Shown here in pieces: positions 62,323 through 64,000 of a stretch of 64,000 nt of DNA. Location of the stretch: the NCBI GenBank assembly GCA_001464835.1, contig LNDS01000032.1, forward strand, positions 95,956 through 159,955. The letters are read 5' to 3'. A program made the position numbers and the translations under genes. The number at the start of each line of letters is the position of its first letter. Position 1 is the stretch's first letter. The notes under the pieces were generated by a model that was not told the DNA's origin, searched no databases, and worked only from the letters and a program-made list of their open reading frames with translations. Origin of the DNA: Rhizobiales bacterium Ga0077525. GTDB lineage: Bacteria > Pseudomonadota > Alphaproteobacteria > Rhizobiales > Xanthobacteraceae.

Positions 62323-62387
62323 TCCGGACTTCGATGCTGTCGACCCCGATCATCATTTCAACGTTTGCCTGACCCTGGAGAACACTC

Positions 62388-62774
62388 ATGTCCCGCGTTA
62401 AACGTGGCGTTACCGCCCACGCCAAGCACAAAAAAGTCTACAAGGCCGCCAAGGGCTATTATGGCCGCCGCAAGAACACCATCCGCGTCGCCAAGCAGGC
62501 GGTCGAAAAGGCCGGCCAGTACGCTTTCCGCGACCGCAAGCGCAAGAAGCGCACGTTCCGCGCTTTGTGGATCCAGCGCCTGAACGCCGCCGTGCGTCCG
62601 TTCGGCCTGAACTATTCGCGCTTCATCGACGGCCTCACCAAGTCGGGCCTCAACCTCGACCGCAAGGTTCTGTCCGACATCGCGATCAACGAGCCGGCCG
62701 CCTTTGCGCTCATCGTCGAGAAGGTCAAGGCTGCGATTCCGGCTCCGGCCGAAACGCCGCGCGCCACGGCGTAA
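62388..62774 (+). CDS. rplT: 50S ribosomal protein L20
   Basis: Early-assembling 23S rRNA binding protein of 128 aa: [60 protein letters not shown] and [21 protein letters not shown] ten-residue Pro/Ala tail ([11 protein letters not shown]) extends beyond the usual ~118 aa. In E. coli L20 represses the rpmI-rplT mRNA; no structure for that could be identified here. TGGAGA precedes the ATG, 65 bases after rpmI. Confidence 0.97.
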   Translation: MSRVKRGVTAHAKHKKVYKAAKGYYGRRKNTIRVAKQAVEKAGQYAFRDRKRKKRTFRALWIQRLNAAVRPFGLNYSRFIDGLTKSGLNLDRKVLSDIAINEPAAFALIVEKVKAAIPAPAETPRATA

Positions 62775-62790
62775 GTTACAGCCAAAGGGT

Positions 62791-62887
62791 GTCGTCCCCG
62801 CGAAAGCGGGGACCCAGTAATCACCGGCTTATCGTATTAATCGCGTGCGCAGGGATTACTGGATCGTCCGCTTTCGCGGACGATGAC
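62791..62887. repeat. Palindromic intergenic repeat between rplT and pheS
   Basis: Left arm GTCGTCCCCGCGAAAGCGGG with GACCCAGTAATC, right arm GATTACTGGATCGTCCGCTT with TCGCGGACGATGAC. It ends 17 bases before the pheS start and so lies in the pheS leader. Confidence 0.85.
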
Positions 62888-62904
62888 GGTGCACGGGGTC
62901 CCGC

Positions 62905-63987
62905 ATGTCCGACATCGCCAAGCTTGAAACCGAATTGATGGCCGCCGTGACGTCCGCCAAGGACGAAGCGGCGCTGGAGGCCGTGCGCGTAGCAGCGCTG
63001 GGCAAAAGCGGTTCGGTGTCGGCGCTGTTAAAGACGCTCGGTTCGATGACGCCGGACGAGCGCAAGGCGCAAGGCCCGGCGATCAACGGCCTCAAAGAGC
63101 GCATCACCGCCGCGATCGCGACCGCCAAGGAAGCACTTGGCATGGCCGCGCTCGATGCGCGCCTCGCCTCCGAAACCGTCGATGTCACGCTGCCGACGCG
63201 CGAGACGCCGGCCGAACTCGGCCGCGTCCATCCGATCAGCCAGGTCATCGATGAGTTGACCGCGATCTTTGCCGACATGGGCTTCGCCGTCGCCGAAGGC
63301 CCGGATATCGAGACCGACGACTACAACTTCACCAAGCTGAATTTCCCGGAAGGCCATCCGGCGCGGGAAATGCACGACACCTTCTATTTCCCGCCGAAGC
63401 CGGACGGCTCGCGCCTGCTGCTGCGCACGCACACCTCGCCGGTGCAGGTGCGCACCATGCTGACTCAGAAGCCGCCGATCCGCGTCATCATTCCCGGCCG
63501 CACCTATCGCTCCGATTCCGATCAAACCCACACGCCGATGTTCCACCAGGTCGAAGGCCTGGTGATCGACAAGACATCGCATATGGGCCACCTGAAATGG
63601 ATCCTCGAGGAATTCTGCAAGGCGTTCTTCGAAGTCGACAGCGTCAAGATGCGCTTCCGGCCGTCGTTCTTTCCGTTCACCGAGCCATCGATGGAAGTCG
63701 ACATCCAGTGCCGCCGCGACAAGGGCGAAATCCGCTTCGGCGAAGGCAATGACTGGCTCGAGATTCTCGGCTGCGGCATGGTGCATCCGAACGTGCTGCG
63801 CAATTGCGGCCTCGATCCGGACGAGTATCAAGGATTTGCCTGGGGCATGGGCATCGACCGCATCGCCATGCTGAAATACGGCATCAACGACCTGCGCGCC
63901 TTCTTCGAAGCCGACGTGCGCTGGCTGTCGCATTACGGCTTCCGCCCGCTCGACTTCCCGACTCTCGCCGGGGGGCTGAGCTCATAA
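62905..63987 (+). CDS. pheS: Phenylalanyl-tRNA synthetase alpha subunit
   Basis: Catalytic subunit of the (alpha-beta)2 class II synthetase. The 360-aa protein starts with the coiled-coil tRNA-binding arm (residues ~1-85). Motif 1 region is [20 protein letters not shown], motif 2 is [20 protein letters not shown], and motif 3 is [40 protein letters not shown] is the conserved Phe-site segment. GGGG precedes the ATG. pheT would be expected next; only 13 bases of window remain after the stop. Confidence 0.97.
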   Translation: MSDIAKLETELMAAVTSAKDEAALEAVRVAALGKSGSVSALLKTLGSMTPDERKAQGPAINGLKERITAAIATAKEALGMAALDARLASETVDVTLPTRETPAELGRVHPISQVIDELTAIFADMGFAVAEGPDIETDDYNFTKLNFPEGHPAREMHDTFYFPPKPDGSRLLLRTHTSPVQVRTMLTQKPPIRVIIPGRTYRSDSDQTHTPMFHQVEGLVIDKTSHMGHLKWILEEFCKAFFEVDSVKMRFRPSFFPFTEPSMEVDIQCRRDKGEIRFGEGNDWLEILGCGMVHPNVLRNCGLDPDEYQGFAWGMGIDRIAMLKYGINDLRAFFEADVRWLSHYGFRPLDFPTLAGGLSS

Positions 63988-64000
63988 TGTATGCGTATGC

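Overview
The window is a stretch of core chromosome from an alphaproteobacterium, most likely of the Hyphomicrobiales (Rhizobiales), in the Bradyrhizobium/Rhodopseudomonas/Xanthobacteraceae neighbourhood. This is inferred from the high GC content, the gene clusters (ubiE-ubiB-coaBC-dut; divL with tsaE-amgK-murU-addB-addA-trxA; aroA-cmk/rpsA/ihfB/trpFBA-accD-folC; rnd-lptCAB-rpoN-hpf-ptsN; uppP-GST-queG), the TIGR02300 (FYDLN) protein, a DUF1150 gene beside Hsp20, and small palindromic repeats typical of rhizobial genomes. There is no prophage, integrase, transposase or CRISPR array. Nearly all sequence is densely coding, with frequent 1-4 base stop/start overlaps.

Layout. 1-5.5 kb: end of a 2-hydroxyacid dehydrogenase, a small zinc-ribbon-like protein, a MoeB-like adenylyltransferase, a secreted trypsin-fold protein with a decayed active site, then the leftward set VOC protein-mutM-enoyl-CoA hydratase. 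5.5-13.7 kb: ubiE-ubiB (ubiquinone), a DUF1428 gene behind a broken VOC gene, coaBC-dut (CoA and dUTP metabolism), an Rrf2 regulator and the cell-cycle pseudokinase gene divL. 13.7-25.9 kb: a small secreted protein, a Rieske oxygenase, then tsaE-amgK (fused), murU, addB, addA, trxA and an ATP-dependent DNA ligase (tRNA modification, cell-wall recycling, double-strand break repair). 25.9-34.7 kb, leftward: rpsA, sppA, ihfB, lapA-like, trpF-trpB-trpA, accD, folC. 35.1-38.5 kb: a rightward sulfate assimilation operon cysH-cysD-cysN. 38.5-43.8 kb: aroA-cmk, the FYDLN protein, tRNA-Ala, a GIY-YIG nuclease, a gamma-resorcylate decarboxylase and a SleB-like wall hydrolase. 44-51.9 kb: a dead methyltransferase gene, a heat-shock gene with a sigma-32-like promoter, DUF1150, then leftward ptsN, a short hpf, rpoN, the lipopolysaccharide transport genes lptB/lptA/lptC, rnd and tRNA-Leu. 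52-64 kb: an NDUFA9-like protein, a lactate dehydrogenase, uppP, GST, queG, an alpha/beta hydrolase, two glycosyltransferases, infC with an AUU start, a secreted protein, rpmI-rplT and pheS.

The most interesting points are as follows. (1) CoaBC carries an N-terminal FitA-like ribbon-helix-helix DNA-binding domain, and its promoter has a perfect dyad at the predicted transcription start, which suggests a self-regulating enzyme comparable to PutA. (2) CysN carries a C-terminal membrane DUF2061 domain where CysNC proteins have APS kinase. (3) Hpf lacks the usual C-terminal dimerisation domain. (4) Three genes (tsaE-amgK, the NDUFA9-like gene, queG) end inside palindromic repeats that supply their stop codons. 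(5) A catalytically complete GIY-YIG gene sits behind tRNA-Ala in repeats that begin within the tRNA's CCA tail. Everything is read by eye from sequence; no database search was run.
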